From: Heliopora coerulea
Lineage: Eukaryota > Cnidaria > Anthozoa > Scleralcyonacea > Helioporidae
Direction: 5' to 3'
Assembly (NCBI GenBank): GCA_030142905.1
Contig: JASJOG010000081.1
Span: 868,001-932,000, forward strand
DNA: 64,000 nt
Shown here: positions 12,198 to 25,400 of the stretch, in pieces
Numbering within the stretch: the stretch's first letter is position 1
Layout: the number at the start of each line of letters is the position of its first letter
The notes under the pieces: model-generated
The model's input: only the letters and a program-made list of their open reading frames with translations
Databases searched by the model: none
What the model was told of the DNA's origin: nothing
Translations under genes and position numbers: made by a program

Positions 12198-12470
12198 AAA
12201 AGCTCATTAAGAATGCATGAGGAAAATACAAAAGAAAATCATAACCGTGTCGTGTCTTTATATGTGATAAAGACACGTGTGACTTTATCCTGAATTTCTC
12301 TTCAAATTTTCCTCAATATTTTTAGCCTTAGAAAACAGAAATTGCCAAACTTACGTAAGGAATTAGGGTATGAAACGTTTCGTTTTTCAAGCCGTTCAAA
12401 AAACTCGCAGCACGTGCTTTATCGGACCCAAAACATCCCTGCTTGTTTTTTAAACATTACTTAAAAGTCA
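12198..12470 (+). repeat. Dispersed ~280-bp repeat, single copy
   Basis: The order of phrases matches the tandem pair at 60911-61480: 'gaggaaaatacaaaag', a phrase around 'gtgtcgtgtcttta', a 'gataaagacac' hairpin, 'aactcgcagcacgtgcttta', and a 'cctgcttgttttt' end. There is no coding capacity. The class is unknown; the inverted GTGCTTTATC/GATAAAGCAC phrases of its relatives suggest a MITE. Confidence 0.6.
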
Positions 12471-15400
12471 GTCAATGTTCACATTCCTGATATGTTATCT
12501 GTCATGAATCACGCGACATAAAATTTATAAATTTTTAAAAAGACCTAAAAATTAAATTTATGAGTATGGCTACTCTAGCTTAAGTACCTTATAAGATTTT
12601 TTTGTTTTTCACTTCCCTCAATCCCTTTCATCCCAGAATTTTTCAAAAGAAATTATGGATTATTCAATTTATTCAAAATACTTTTGAAATTCTACTGAAA
12701 TATGATCATGCATTCTATTTGCATTCATTAAACCGCGCCAATATGCGCGGTTGGGGTTAAAGGTATCGCCGAATTGTGCGAAAAAGGCGCGATATTATGG
12801 GGAAAATACATAAAAATGGACTTAAATTTAGCAGAGTTGAAATCTGTACAGGATATCTATGAAAAAAGTAATGATATCCAAGTAGCCTAGTGATCATGAT
12901 ATGGAATACAAAACAGCACGAGAATGGTGACAGGATATGCAGACATGCTCGGATTTAATTGATGACTGAAATCAGGAATAGCTGACGTAGCTATGACGTT
13001 CGAATGGGGTTTTGGCCTCCTCGAAGCTCCTAATGTCCAATCAGCGGGTTAATCAAGTATCAATTAACTAACTGCCAGACAGTTTTTTTGACATTGGACG
13101 TCGTCTGAAGACGCGAGAATGCTCTTAGGGACTTAGTGTGTCAAACCAAGACAGCGATGAAGTTACTAATGGGATTTAAAACCATGCATTTTCCTTGTTA
13201 GAATCAACACGTTGGAAGAAAACAGTCAAGGAAGTCCGTGTGGTAGGCGTGAGTGGGTTTGTTACTTCCCAATGACTAAATCGAATGCACACATTTTTAT
13301 ACATGACGAACTGCCGTACCACATTGATTATATATCATACTACATCCACATGGACGAACATCGGTGAAGTTAGAGTGCATGGATAAATACTGTCAAGCAA
13401 GTGTTTACAGTATAATGACATGCAAATAGGAAGATCATTATCCGACATTATCGGCCGAAGAGTAAAACAAACGGCGGACGGGTTGAAAGAAAAACAATAA
13501 TTGAAGCATATCACGAACATTACACTAACGTCATTCAATAAATTTAATTGGCTCAATTTAGTCGGTGCAACGAAACGTCTGATAATTACTTTCATGTCAA
13601 ATATCAAGTACTATCGAGAAGCTACCGCTCAGGTCTTAAGATTAGTTCCTATTATGCTTGCACGAAACGAAAATTCGAAAACTAACAAGTCGTATTAGCA
13701 TTCCACAAGGTGTGAACATACATTACAAGAAGCTGTCCGAAGTAGTACATGATGTGCAGTGCAGAATAAGCTGATGTTGTTTACTTTCAAATTTTCATTA
13801 ACCTTTCCACAAAAACGTCCGCGTCCAATTAATGTTAGTGATATTACATCAGATATCATTGAAATTTCCATATCATGTATCACATTATGCATATGATTAC
13901 TAAGAATTCACGAAGTGAAGGATCAGCCGAGAAGTCCCTGAATAAATAGCTAATCAATTTTTCATTCAGCTGTTACGAACTAAGAGCAACCTTGTATTTA
14001 CATGGTTACGGATGCAAATACGAGAGAAATGCCCCAAGGTCTCCCGGTCCATTTTAACAAGTATCAGATAACGCACGGATAAAACAAGTTCTAGGACGCA
14101 ATATGTCGACAAAACGTTGAGCAAAATAAGATTCCAGTCAATGTCAGACCTCTAGGCTGCTAAGACTCGTCTGTAGAACCAGTTTGCGGCTGTTTCTGCG
14201 AAAAAAATAGCAGCATATGCCTTTCGTGCATTTGTCTCGAAAATATCAACTGGCAACGCTTTTGCTTCAATACAGATACAGAAGTGCCGAAAAATCGGAC
14301 CATTTCTTTGTATTATTTAATTTAATTTTCCAATTGTTGTATTTCATTTTAATGCGTGAATACACTCCAGTTCTACAATTCATATGCAGTTCAACAGTTG
14401 ACTCAATATCTCCGCCAAATCTTCGTCGTCACCGAAGTTCGCCCGCATAAGCAGCTCGGGCTACCTTAAGCGACAGTCCCTGACGTTTCTAAAAACAAAC
14501 TTCGGGGGTATGCGTTGTGGCAAAACGCTCCGATTCTTGATTGCAAGAAATGTACTGATATGTACGTGGGAAGATTCTCAGCAGAAGTGACAACCGAAAC
14601 GTAATTTGGATCTTACCGCAACACCTTGGCTAGAAAAATGGCGGAACAAACCCACCAAAGGACAAGAGAAACATCAGAAGTCTATCTAGATCGTTACTTA
14701 GCCAAACCGACTAAACAAAGCAAAAAATATGATAAAGAAATCCTAATTATAGTTGAGAATAACCTTGTTCTATTTCAAGCCACTATCGCTTCCAACATTT
14801 CTGGGCCAAGTTTGGCAAAGTTCTCGTATTCAGTACGTGCTTAAATAACTGATACGAAACCGTGTGACGATATAATTGGAATATTATGGAGCTTAAAGTA
14901 CAAGAACTTACCTAATGTGCTGAAGACTGCCAAACCAGGTAAAATGAGGAACCTGTCCATGACTTCCAACTGAAACTAAACTTCAAAATATGCCTGAAAT
15001 GACTCACAGATTTCTTATGTTCAATAAAGCTTGGTGATAGGCGTTGTTCATTCGAAGACGAGCAAGCAATGTGTTGTGGATACAATGAGTTTGTAATCTT
15101 TAGACGTTTCCTAGACAAAATAAATGAATATTTTTCGGTCTCTGTGATGCTATGCCGGCCTCCTGTTGTTGATATGGACGTGACGGACTACAGTTGGTCG
15201 TTTGAACTCGTTAAGCGAGATCAATAACAAATCAATAGCCCCAGCGCATTACTGTATCCTTCTTACGAAATGTTATTCAGCTTTTAACCACTGCTGATAC
15301 TCAGCTATTCGCTTCCGGATATTTTAGAGTTTTGAGTAATTAATAAATTGCAATCAAGGACACAGAACACTTCAAAAATATTAAGAAAAGACAAAAAACA

Positions 15401-16590
15401 AAGAGCACAGCACTAAGGATGTGTTAAAATAAGATTGTTTAACTTGACCGCCTCAGTTGTCCTTCCCACAGATTAGGAAAATGGGATTAGGTAAGGATAG
15501 TCTTTGTGAAGGCGCCAACAAAATTAGACTTTTGTATTCTAAGAATAAAGACAACACAAAATTAAACTTAACCAACAAGGTGCCGCTGCGCGCGTGAATT
15601 AAGCAAGTAAAACACTGCTAAAATGTGGTCGAGTGTGGTCAATTTGTGTCGTCGCAAGCTTTCGGCATAATTTGGCTCTTACATCGCGAGACGGAAATAT
15701 ATAAAGGAAATTAATCCAGAGGTGAGTGGAAATAATTGGATTTTCCATCGTTAAAAATTGGCGAATTCGGCTTTTCTGGGGTTTATGCTAATCATACAAC
15801 TGAGAACACAAAAGCAAATAATGTTCTTGATCGATATAAACATATTATTTCTGGAATAAAACATTTACGACTGTTCTTTTTTAAACATCCAGAACTCAAC
15901 AGCCACAACTCGAAGGTCTTATACTTTGGGGTGGTTAGGAAGCAGTTAAAGCGAGAGGAAGTAAGATATCTAAATATAACACTAGACTAAGAATTATAAC
16001 TGGATAGCACTGGTTTCTCCCACTGCACGTAATGTTAGATGTTTACATGTCAAGGGAAGAAACGTACTCCGATGTTTTTTGCTTCTTGTTTTTGTTTTTC
16101 ACAATTTTAATCAGACAAATCTATTCCCATTATTGTCTATTTCAAACGGACCAGAAAAACCTGAAGAGTAAGCAATCATTAACTTACAATCTGACACTGC
16201 CTAAGTCAACTAAAAAAAGATGCGACTTTAAATCCCGCTCGAGTTGAATTCGGCAGTGTCAGATTTTCATGAAAAAATTTCTATTCTTGCATTTCTGAGG
16301 ATGATTCTGAGATTACACTGGCAAAGATGCGTTATTCCAGACCATTCCTATGCACCTGAACATTCCTGTGCTTACCAGATTTGCCCGACACGGAACACCT
16401 GCAGCAGACGCGATAACGCACCAGAAATCCTACAGATCAACGTAGTGGAAGTATTTGCACCTAAAATTAATAGTAAATATATAGGTAAAATAATAGTAAA
16501 TAGCTGAGGAAAAGTAATAGCCTGATTTTGGAAGTCATGGAGAGGGGATAATGGCCACTTCCGGCAACCTAAAGATGAAAAATTAAACCG
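12471..16590. other. Intergenic, no gene recognised
   Basis: Only short ORFs, none recognisable. I see no long repeats. Confidence 0.45.
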
Positions 16591-16599
16591 TTTATACAT

Positions 16600-16815
16600 G
16601 CGCATGTACGTGTATACATACATCATACATACACACAAATACACGCACATCAATATACAAACCTGCGTACATACATACATACATACATGCACACATGCAA
16701 GCACATCAACATACAATCATGCGTTCAAACATACATACACACATAAACGTATAAATACATGTGCATCAACATAGCAACATACAAACATACAAACATGCAT
16801 ACATACATACGAACG
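16600..16815. repeat. Degenerate (CATA)n microsatellite
   Basis: Repeated CATACATA/CACA phrases interrupted by unique words. The minus-strand ORF here is a translation of the repeat. Confidence 0.85.
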
Positions 16816-17495
16816 CCAACACAGTCTCTCCCACGAAAAGATGAATGGTATCAATTGACAACATGTGCTTAAATAGATAAATATAATCTATCCAGGGGAA
16901 ACTCAAAATAGGATTGGGGTCAAGATTTGGGTAAAATTGACCCCTGGTGACGGGTAAACCTACGTTTCACCCCGTTTTAAAGAATATTTTGAAAATATGA
17001 ACCGCCGTCCACCATACTATCCAAGCAACAAGTTATAGTGAAGCCTTCACTTCCCTTAAATAGATATTCCAGGCTTCCAGCCCAGTCTCACACCTTGAAA
17101 AGTTGAATAGCATCAATTAACAAAACGTGGCAAAAATATGATTATCATCTATGTATGGGAAATTAAGATTTCCATATCCTATAAGTTGTTCCTGAAGTGA
17201 TATAGTTGAGGAACTTTGGTAGGGCATTTTTTAAAAAAAATATGGGGTGAGACGTAGGTTTACTATCGCCGAGGGGTGATTTAACCCTAATCCAAACCTT
17301 GACACTAATCCTACCCTAATCTTAAACCTAATCCTTTTTCCAAGTGTTCCCAAGAAAGATGATATTCATCTATTCAAGCACATTTTCAAAACTGATGTTA
17401 TTCATCTTTTCGGAGGTGAAACTGTTGGATATTCATCTTTTCACCACGTCTTGTCGATTGATGATATTCATCTTTTTAACGAGACTGGGCTGTAA
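16816..17495. repeat. Fold-back cluster with telomere-like repeats
   Basis: The left copy (about 16816-17010) has AAAGATGAATGGTATCAATT, TAAACCTACGTTTCACCCCG and an ACCCC-rich part. The same phrases return inverted at about 17225-17495. A third partial copy lies between them at 17083-17160. The right copy contains four spaced copies of 'attcatctttt' and a degenerate CCTAAT/CCTAAC run at 17280-17340. This looks like an inverted pair of a non-coding mobile element. Confidence 0.65.
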
Positions 17496-17499
17496 ACAC

Positions 17500-20270
17500 A
17501 CCCATACCGACCTGCCTTCATACCGACTCGTAGATATTCGTACACACCTACATGCAGGGTCGCTCGTAAGTAATTGGACGCCCTGTTTTTCGCGAATTGA
17601 TTTTATTCTTCTCGTTTATAGAATGAGATCATCTCATCGCGATGCAGAATTTAAATTGCATTCGACCAAGCTCGTTTTAGAAATTCCAGTAAGGTATCAA
17701 GGGGGAACATGGCAGTTCCTGGCTCACTCACTCAGTTTGTTTCTTGACTTCTTTCAATATGCTTTGACGACAATATGTACTGTACTTGTTAGTACTTGGA
17801 GTGCTATTCTATGGGTTTGCAGAACAGCCTAAATGCGGAACGGCAGCGATTCAATGTGTTTTGTAAATTCATCTTTACGTCCGGGATAGTAGTACCAAAT
17901 TTGTTTTGTCTTCCTATACCTAGGAATGGCCAGAAATTTTGGTGGTATCATCCAACGGTTGCTTTCCAAGACACTTGATCCACGGCGAATTGAACAGAGT
18001 GTGTGAGTAAATCATAGTAATTTCGCACCATAAAATTCATGGCTTTTTAGCTTTACACGTAAGCGCACGGTCCACATAAAATCGAGAGTACGTCGCCCTA
18101 CTATTCTTGAAAAAGGGCGCTGTTTTGTATTGCAGTTTGCAATAGATTTTTTTATCACGTTAGACTCCGATCTGTTTGCAGTATCAATGCATCTGGTTAG
18201 GTTAGCTAATGGAAGACTGATAAGTGGGTCTAGCGTGATGCCTTGGGGCATTATGGCCGAAACGGAAACGAATAAGTTGGCCCATGAAGTACCGACTTCG
18301 ATGTTAGCAATATTAGCTGTCCTCAAGAACGTATTACGCATGGACGTATCGTATGTATGAAAACTTTTTCGCAATTATCCTGGATAACGAAAGTCAATTG
18401 AACGATTTTGTTGACCTGAGTGGGATTTGAAAATCCACGTTTGGGTTTTCGGATCGCTTCTCCACCAATATAACTATCAACCCCTTGGGTACAGCATACT
18501 TGTCTTTGAAAAAAAAAGTGCAGTACACTGCAAATCCAAAAATGTCATCATCACACAAGTAACGCAACATTGAACTTAATGCAAAAACTCGGTGATTCGC
18601 CTGTTGGATATCTTAGTAATATCACAAACTTTACATACGTTTTGAGGTAAAAGTTGAGTGCGTCGGCAATGTTGAACGCCGTGTCACCTTTCACTCCAAC
18701 GATGGGTTTTCACTTGAAAAGTCAGTGTCGAGAACTTGCCTCCAAGGTTTTCCCAACACGACTCACAATTGTAAAAAATGGGGTTTTATTCACGAATACG
18801 TTCACGGTCCCTTTTCCTCTAGATTCACCATCAGAGTCACCAGGGTCGTCGCGAAGGAAGTTGAACTGGGGGGGTGTGAGCGTTAATTTTGCCGACAAAT
18901 GGGCGTGGTCATTGGGCGTGGCCAATCAAAAAGTGAAAATCTTAATACTTTTATTGTATTTAGGATTATCAAAGAGTTATGGAAGTTTATTATCTATTTT
19001 GGTTGCCACGGCGACTACGATTCCGATCGGCGAATGCTTATAACAGCAATACTGTGAAAGATAGCAGAAGTGATATTTTTACCTATACTAGTGTTGCTCA
19101 GTATGTACTAACTATGATGTATTCTATTGCGGTGCCGGTGAATTGTTTATTTATAGAGATCTCTCCAAAGGCCGAAGCAGTCAAACAGTTTTGCCGACAA
19201 ACTATTCATTTGCCGACAACGGCAGTTTTATAGGGGGTGTCACACCGCCGACACCCCCCCCATTCGCGATGCCCCTGAGAGTCACAAACACACTTTCCTC
19301 GATTACATATTACACTCCCTTTCATTGATGTCTTATTGGCTATTTCGTCCCTCAGTTTGCGCAAGACGTGTTCTCAGTCAATCATCACTGTTTAATCTGA
19401 TACCCTAATCTGACGTATATATAATTTCAAATATAATTTAACCGCCTTATGGCCTTCACACTTATATGCTATACCGATTTCGCTCTTCATTCTTCTGATT
19501 TCTGACCTGTCTAATGCGTAGCATTGGGTAAAAAATTGGTTTGTGCCAGTTGTATAATTAAGTAGGTTTTAAGTTATGCTTTACTGTAGGCCTTAACTCC
19601 TGAACTCCTCACCTCTCACTCCTCTTTCTTCAAACCAAAACCGCGATCAACTGAAAGTCTTCACTACGCTTTTCGGAAACGACGAAAACGATGTGCGAAA
19701 AGCCAAAAGGGTCTGGGAACTATCGAAGCTTACAAGATAAGAAATTGACTTTCGGAAACTGTGTGAGTGAAGAGCGAGGTACGAGTGTAAGTAAAATTAT
19801 ATTGGCGACTTGGCGTCTGAGAGGATTCACTACGCGAGTAGTTTCTATACGTGCAACGGAGCATGACTCCATTTCAAGTATTGAATTCGTTCTTTTTTTC
19901 AGATTCGGAGGCATCTTAGAACCTTATTCGGCTCTTTCAGTCAACCACCAATGCACCTGTGACGTTTTGTCAAGTTGTTTCTAGCTGTTTCGTAACTGAT
20001 GGCGAACAAAACATTGCGTGACAAATAAAGACGTACTGAAAACATTCTTCCCAAAATTTCCGCTTGAATCCTTGTATGCATTATCCTGACCACAACACGA
20101 ATGCAACTATGAAGTAGTATACCGTCCAGTACTAAACGCACACACATGCCGATAGATTGTCAGAATTCAGCCATGTGAGATAAGATGTATACATGAACAT
20201 CATGATATGGAATACGAAAAATTTTACTGAGGAGAAGGTTGAGAAATTTATGTATTCCTGTTTATCCATT
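17500..20270. other. Intergenic, no gene recognised
   Basis: At 18012-18374 both strands are open for 230-360 bp with a more even base composition than the flanks. I cannot assign either ORF and treat them as unproven. No other candidate stands out. Confidence 0.45.
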
Positions 20271-20505
20271 CACTTATACATTTATTTATTTATTTACTTA
20301 CTAACTTATTTACCTACTTATTAATGTATCTATTAATCTATTTATCTATCTTAATTATTTATTAATTTATTTATTCATTTATTGATCTAGTTACTTATTA
20401 ATTAATTTATTCATTTACCTATTAATCTTTATATTTATCCATTTGTTTATCGATTAATTAATTTATTTATTTACTTATTAATTAATTTATTTATTTAAAT
20501 TTTTT
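20270..20505. repeat. Degenerate (TTTA)n low-complexity tract
   Basis: About 230 bp of TTTATTTA, TTACTTAT and TTAATTAA phrases. Confidence 0.9.
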
Positions 20506-21877
20506 TGATTGACGGACTGGTTAGCTGACTGATTCACAACTATGTCTATCTGTTTATCTGTTAATCTCACTCCATGTTGATTATGTAAATCACTGTCCAC
20601 CATCCGTTAATATCTACCCTTCGTATCTCCGTGCCAATCTCTCAGCCGAACTCTCAAACTGTGACTTAAAAAGCACACTAGCTTGCAGTGGAACTCTTTT
20701 CCTGTCGTAGCACCACTTGCCTATGTGAAAATCTTTAAATTAATAAACAAACACACAAACAAACAGACAAAGTCTCTGCCTATTTCTTTGTCCCCAAACC
20801 CACCAACCTGCCCTTCCCACTCGTTCATCTTTACGTCTTTCTTTCTGTCACAAGCAATGAAAGGTATCACTAGAAAGAAATCTTAACACAATTTTTTTCT
20901 GTTGTAAAGAAAGTGGCATGGTTTACTCCGCATCTCTGAACCGTACGAAGCATTTACCCAAACAAACGTTGATAAAATGAGGGATTTCTAACGAATTTTT
21001 TCAAAAGTACAGACCTCATGTAAAATAAAAAGTTCAAGGTTAGTAAAATATTGCAATTAGAAAAGGATGTAACGAGGTTTTGAACAAAGCCCGTTCGTCA
21101 TAGTCATCGCACAATACAAAAGTTTCCTGATTAGAACGAACGGAATTTCGTCGTGGGTGGAATAAGTATCCTATATTTTGCTTATTGTGTCGACCATCAA
21201 AATGTTCATCTTCGAAAATGGCGTTTACAGTCAGAAGTGATATAATTTCTCGCATTGTCTGTCCTTGGGCCTCTAACCTTTAATTCACTTAATTGGGAGT
21301 AAGACAGTCAAATAAATTTAACAAACGAAAATACACAAAATTTTTGCCGAACTTCAATCTGCTAAGCAGCTCTTTATTACTTTTGAATAAAAAGCTATAT
21401 GGATCTTTTGCGTTGAACCACCCAAAGACAAACGTATTTTTGCACTGTGCATGAATGTATGCATATATATTCATACATACTAGCCTCGTATCTTATATCC
21501 GTAAAGCGTTCCAACTCGGTTTGGTAATTTTGCTAGTTCATGTTACTAAACTGAGTTGGAGTGCTTTATCAGATATACAATACGAGGGGACATCCGACTG
21601 ATGTTGATCTGATAAATCACGTTTTATGAGCGCTATTGAATGACTTTTGAAACAATCTCTGGAAATGGATGCAAATGTCTGTTTATGAACTTCGTCATCA
21701 CGGTCAACCTTAATGTAACTGATACGGGAGTGCGCAAATTGTCATTTAAAACTTATTACAGAATTGTGCATAGTGAATTTCAGAGCGTTTCACAAGGACG
21801 ATATTGCCCGGAAAGCGTCCAAAAGACCGATAATTCTTGCAGAATACTGGCAGATGATTATATGTTGTTGCTTTCTT

Positions 21878-21930
21878 TCATTCATTCATTCATTCATTCA
21901 TTCATTCATTCATTCATTCATTCATTCATC

Positions 21931-21961
<31 letters not shown>

Positions 21962-21962
21962 T
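21878..21962. repeat. (TTCA)n then (TTTA)n microsatellite
   Basis: About 50 bp of TTCA repeats directly followed by about 32 bp of TTTA repeats. It generates the I/H/S and F/Y/L periodic ORFs. Confidence 0.95.
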
Positions 21963-22217
21963 TCATTTATTTCTTGACTTCTGCGCAGGACATGAGGTTC
22001 TCCACTAATGTATCGATTTGAACATTTGATTCCTTCCTATTGAATCTCGACATTTGGTAATAACTGCACAACCTTTGCTGCAGCAGCGTCCTTCATTTCT
22101 GGCCATGTTTCGGTAGTTGTAGTGTCATCGACATCTACTTCAACGTCCCAAATAAACGTTTTCCAAATGCTCAAGGAATACACTGGAAAAAAAAATTTAA
22201 ACACCATGCCCCATCCT

Positions 22218-22400
22218 CACACACACAAGTTGGGGTCTCAAGCAGTCTGACGGAGGTACTGTACCATAATCCAGAACAACTAATACTCCAACAAATCCCC
22301 CCCCACACACACACACACACACACAAAGTGAGGTCCTAACATGTCTGGTGGAGGGACCGTACCAAAATCTAGAACAACTGACACACCAGCAAATTGTATC
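22218..22400. repeat. Imperfect tandem duplication around a (CA)n tract
   Basis: Two diverged ~75-bp copies, period about 107 bp. Each has an 'aagt(t/g)(g)ggtc' start, 'ggagg(t/g)actgtacc' and 'agaacaact(a/g)a'. They are separated by a short CCCC then CACACA tract at about 22298-22325. Confidence 0.7.
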
Positions 22401-25400
22401 TTTCATCATGTCGGACATCGTTATGAACATAAACCAAAGATCCTGTAAGGCTTTCTGTGCAATTCAGAAGTACAAAATAACGACAATCAGGTAACAAGCT
22501 AAAATTACCTTTTTTCACAAGAGAAATACGAAATAGCAGCACTATTTAAACCTTTGAGACCGAATTGAAACGTCATACACAACTTTTTAAAGGAGCATCT
22601 GCTAAAGACGAACATGGACTTAACTAATACAAGAGAGCTATTGACCTGAGATTTACCAGGCAAGAAGCATAACCTAACAATCGATGTTAAAGCCCCGCAT
22701 AAGGGTTGTATAATACAAATATATCTATTAAAACTCCAGGAACTAGCAACTCTTACATAATATTTAATGAAACCAAGTACTCTATTGTAAGTCCCACGAT
22801 GTCTTCAGAGATCTACATCAAATTTTCCAAAAATAAAGTGAACTCAAAAGTGTAATTGCAAACCAAAAAACAGCGGGGAAATAGGGTTTTGGTAGCTTAG
22901 ACGACAAGTAAACATGATAAAGAGACTGAGTGAAAGAGAAATGACAGGTAACGTATAATAAATATAGAAAAAGTTGCCAAAACAGCGTCAGCATTAATGT
23001 GAATATACTGGAATGATGAAGTGCTAAGACAAGGAGAACGAGTCTGGCAAGAGGTATATCTATAGTCGGAAACCTCGCACGAGGTCTAAGAAAATAACAA
23101 ATGTCGCGTGTGAAAGTTAGCAAGCTTCGATAAAATACATAGGGCGGCAGTTTTATCACCAGAAACTGCCAGGTACGTCCAACCTATAGACAAAGGGAAA
23201 TAGACCATAACAAGCACTAAAAGTTCACGTGAATTCATCCCCTTTAAAACAGAACCCATAACATTTCTTCTCCAAAAGACACCACAAAAGATGTTTTAAC
23301 TAAAATAGCGTTATGTTCACTTTAACTCATTTAGGTCGGAATACGAATTTTATCAATTCTATGTGGCCAACGTCAAACTATTTTATTGGTCAATGGAAGA
23401 TGAATCGGATGGGAATATTCTTTAAGTGACTGAGAATAGGAAATTTTTCGTCTAGGTAACGTGAACAGCAAGATATTGCTTTGCATTACAGAAAATACCC
23501 TCTATAGTGTAATTACGTTTCCAGAACTCAAGGAAGATTACATACGTCCTTGTTATATGAACATCATGTAACATAATAAATTTTTAATATAACAAAATAG
23601 TCTCTAATATTAATAATAGAATAGAATAAAGTAGTTATGTTCTTGCCTAGATATACGCCGTGTTGGTTTGCCCTCAGGGATACAATCGCTATCACTTTTG
23701 CCATACTAACGACACTAACGACCGTTTTCAAAACTGATGTTTTATATAAAACATCACTCCTGAACCCCGTCGTAGAGGTTAAAATACCAATAATAGACCT
23801 ATCAGCGCAAGTGGTTTGTTCGGTCCTCGTGCGAAGGAAAAGGAAACGATGAACAACAACCCAAGTATTGAGGACAAGCAGGTGATTTTTCACCGAGATC
23901 CAATTTGCAACATATCATTGCCAGCAAAAGATAATGAAAAGTAAAAGAAACGCCTGGTTTAATTATAGTGTGTTAAGAGCCTGTCCAGGAAAGAATTAAT
24001 ACATTAGTTAAGAAGCTTTTCTCTGCAACCATTCCAGGCGAAAATGCTCTTAGCTTTCGTCCTGTCTGGAAGACAATTAGAATAAAGATTTTATGATCAC
24101 TTTACAAGTGAAAAAGGATATCTTTTTGTCAGTTCGAATGAAAGAGCCAAAAGACGTCAGTTTCCAAATATAAGTGATCACGATAAACAGACGTAGAAAA
24201 GCAACAACTCGAAGTCGGTCACACAAAGTTGGCATAGTTTTTTGTCCTGTGGATTATTCGCTGTTCATCGAATAAAATTTATTTAGTTTACAAGTTCGGT
24301 TGTTTAAAAGATGGACAGAGCATTTCAACCTCATTGTCCGCCCAGACTATAATCCAGTTTTGAGTTAATTAACTGCATGCGAATTGTCCCACTCGTGAAG
24401 TTACCTAGGCTTTGAAATATCTTTCTAAGATTTGGATTGAGTTGCCTCATTTGGACTTCGCCTCATTACAGGTTACCACAAGTTGATATAGGTTTATCGA
24501 CGTCTTCATGGCTAGATTTGACATATATATCCTCCCTCTTCACTTACATTCCATCAGATGAGACTATTGATGTAATTAATGTGAACGTTTTTCATAAAAC
24601 TGTTTCGCAGGCATTTGTTTTTTAATTTCGTAAAGGTCTTAATTCAGTGGTAAATAACTGTTGTTCACTCTTTAAGTGAATGAATTAAGTAAGACGTTTA
24701 AAATGATTTAAGCATTACTGTGTTTTCTCTTCTAGGTCCATTCTGTGCCTCTATTTTCCCTGTTCTGGCTTATCTGGCGAATGTTCCTTGCAGTTCATAG
24801 TCACCATTATGATGACTGGTTTCTCTTATTTCAATTACCTTGCCGTACTCTCTTTTTTCTCAATATATATTTTAAAATTAACCGTTGTTTTAATCTTTGT
24901 TTCACCTAACTATTCAATTTCCCATACAGAACTAGAATTAAAAACATAGGTGCATTTTTCCTAGGAAAGACTTTGCTGAAAAGGGTCTGCATGTTGTATA
25001 TTAATCTCTTTCTTAGACAGGCTTTTCACACATCTGACCAAAGCACAGTTCCTAAGCTCATTTTTTACCTTTAATCAAGAACTGTTTACCAACAATGACT
25101 TCTAGAAAATTCAATTACAGTTAAAAGGAAAAGTTTATGTGCCCTAATTTGTTGCTCGTCATTGCCTTCGCCTTCCTTGTTAGTTTCCATCCAAGGACTA
25201 AATTCCATTCATGCAAGGACTGAATTGCAGCTTAGTGTCATACGGTGAGTAGGTTTGTATGCGAAAGAAGATTGCCGACATGGACTTTTCACCCCTACCG
25301 CAGACCACGTGGGAATTTTTCAGTTCTTAGTGAACAGAAACGAACAAATCCACCTCTAACGGGGCGTTCCTTCTCACCATCTTAGTCTAAGACATTCTGT

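Noticed and set aside
17344..17832. 162-codon plus-strand ORF
   Set aside because: Its first half is the fold-back repeat with 'attcatctttt' words and the second half has no recognisable motif or splice context.
21640..22008. 122-codon ORF with Ser-Phe-Ile-His repeats
   Set aside because: The repeated part is the TTCA/TTTA microsatellite, and the rest resembles nothing.
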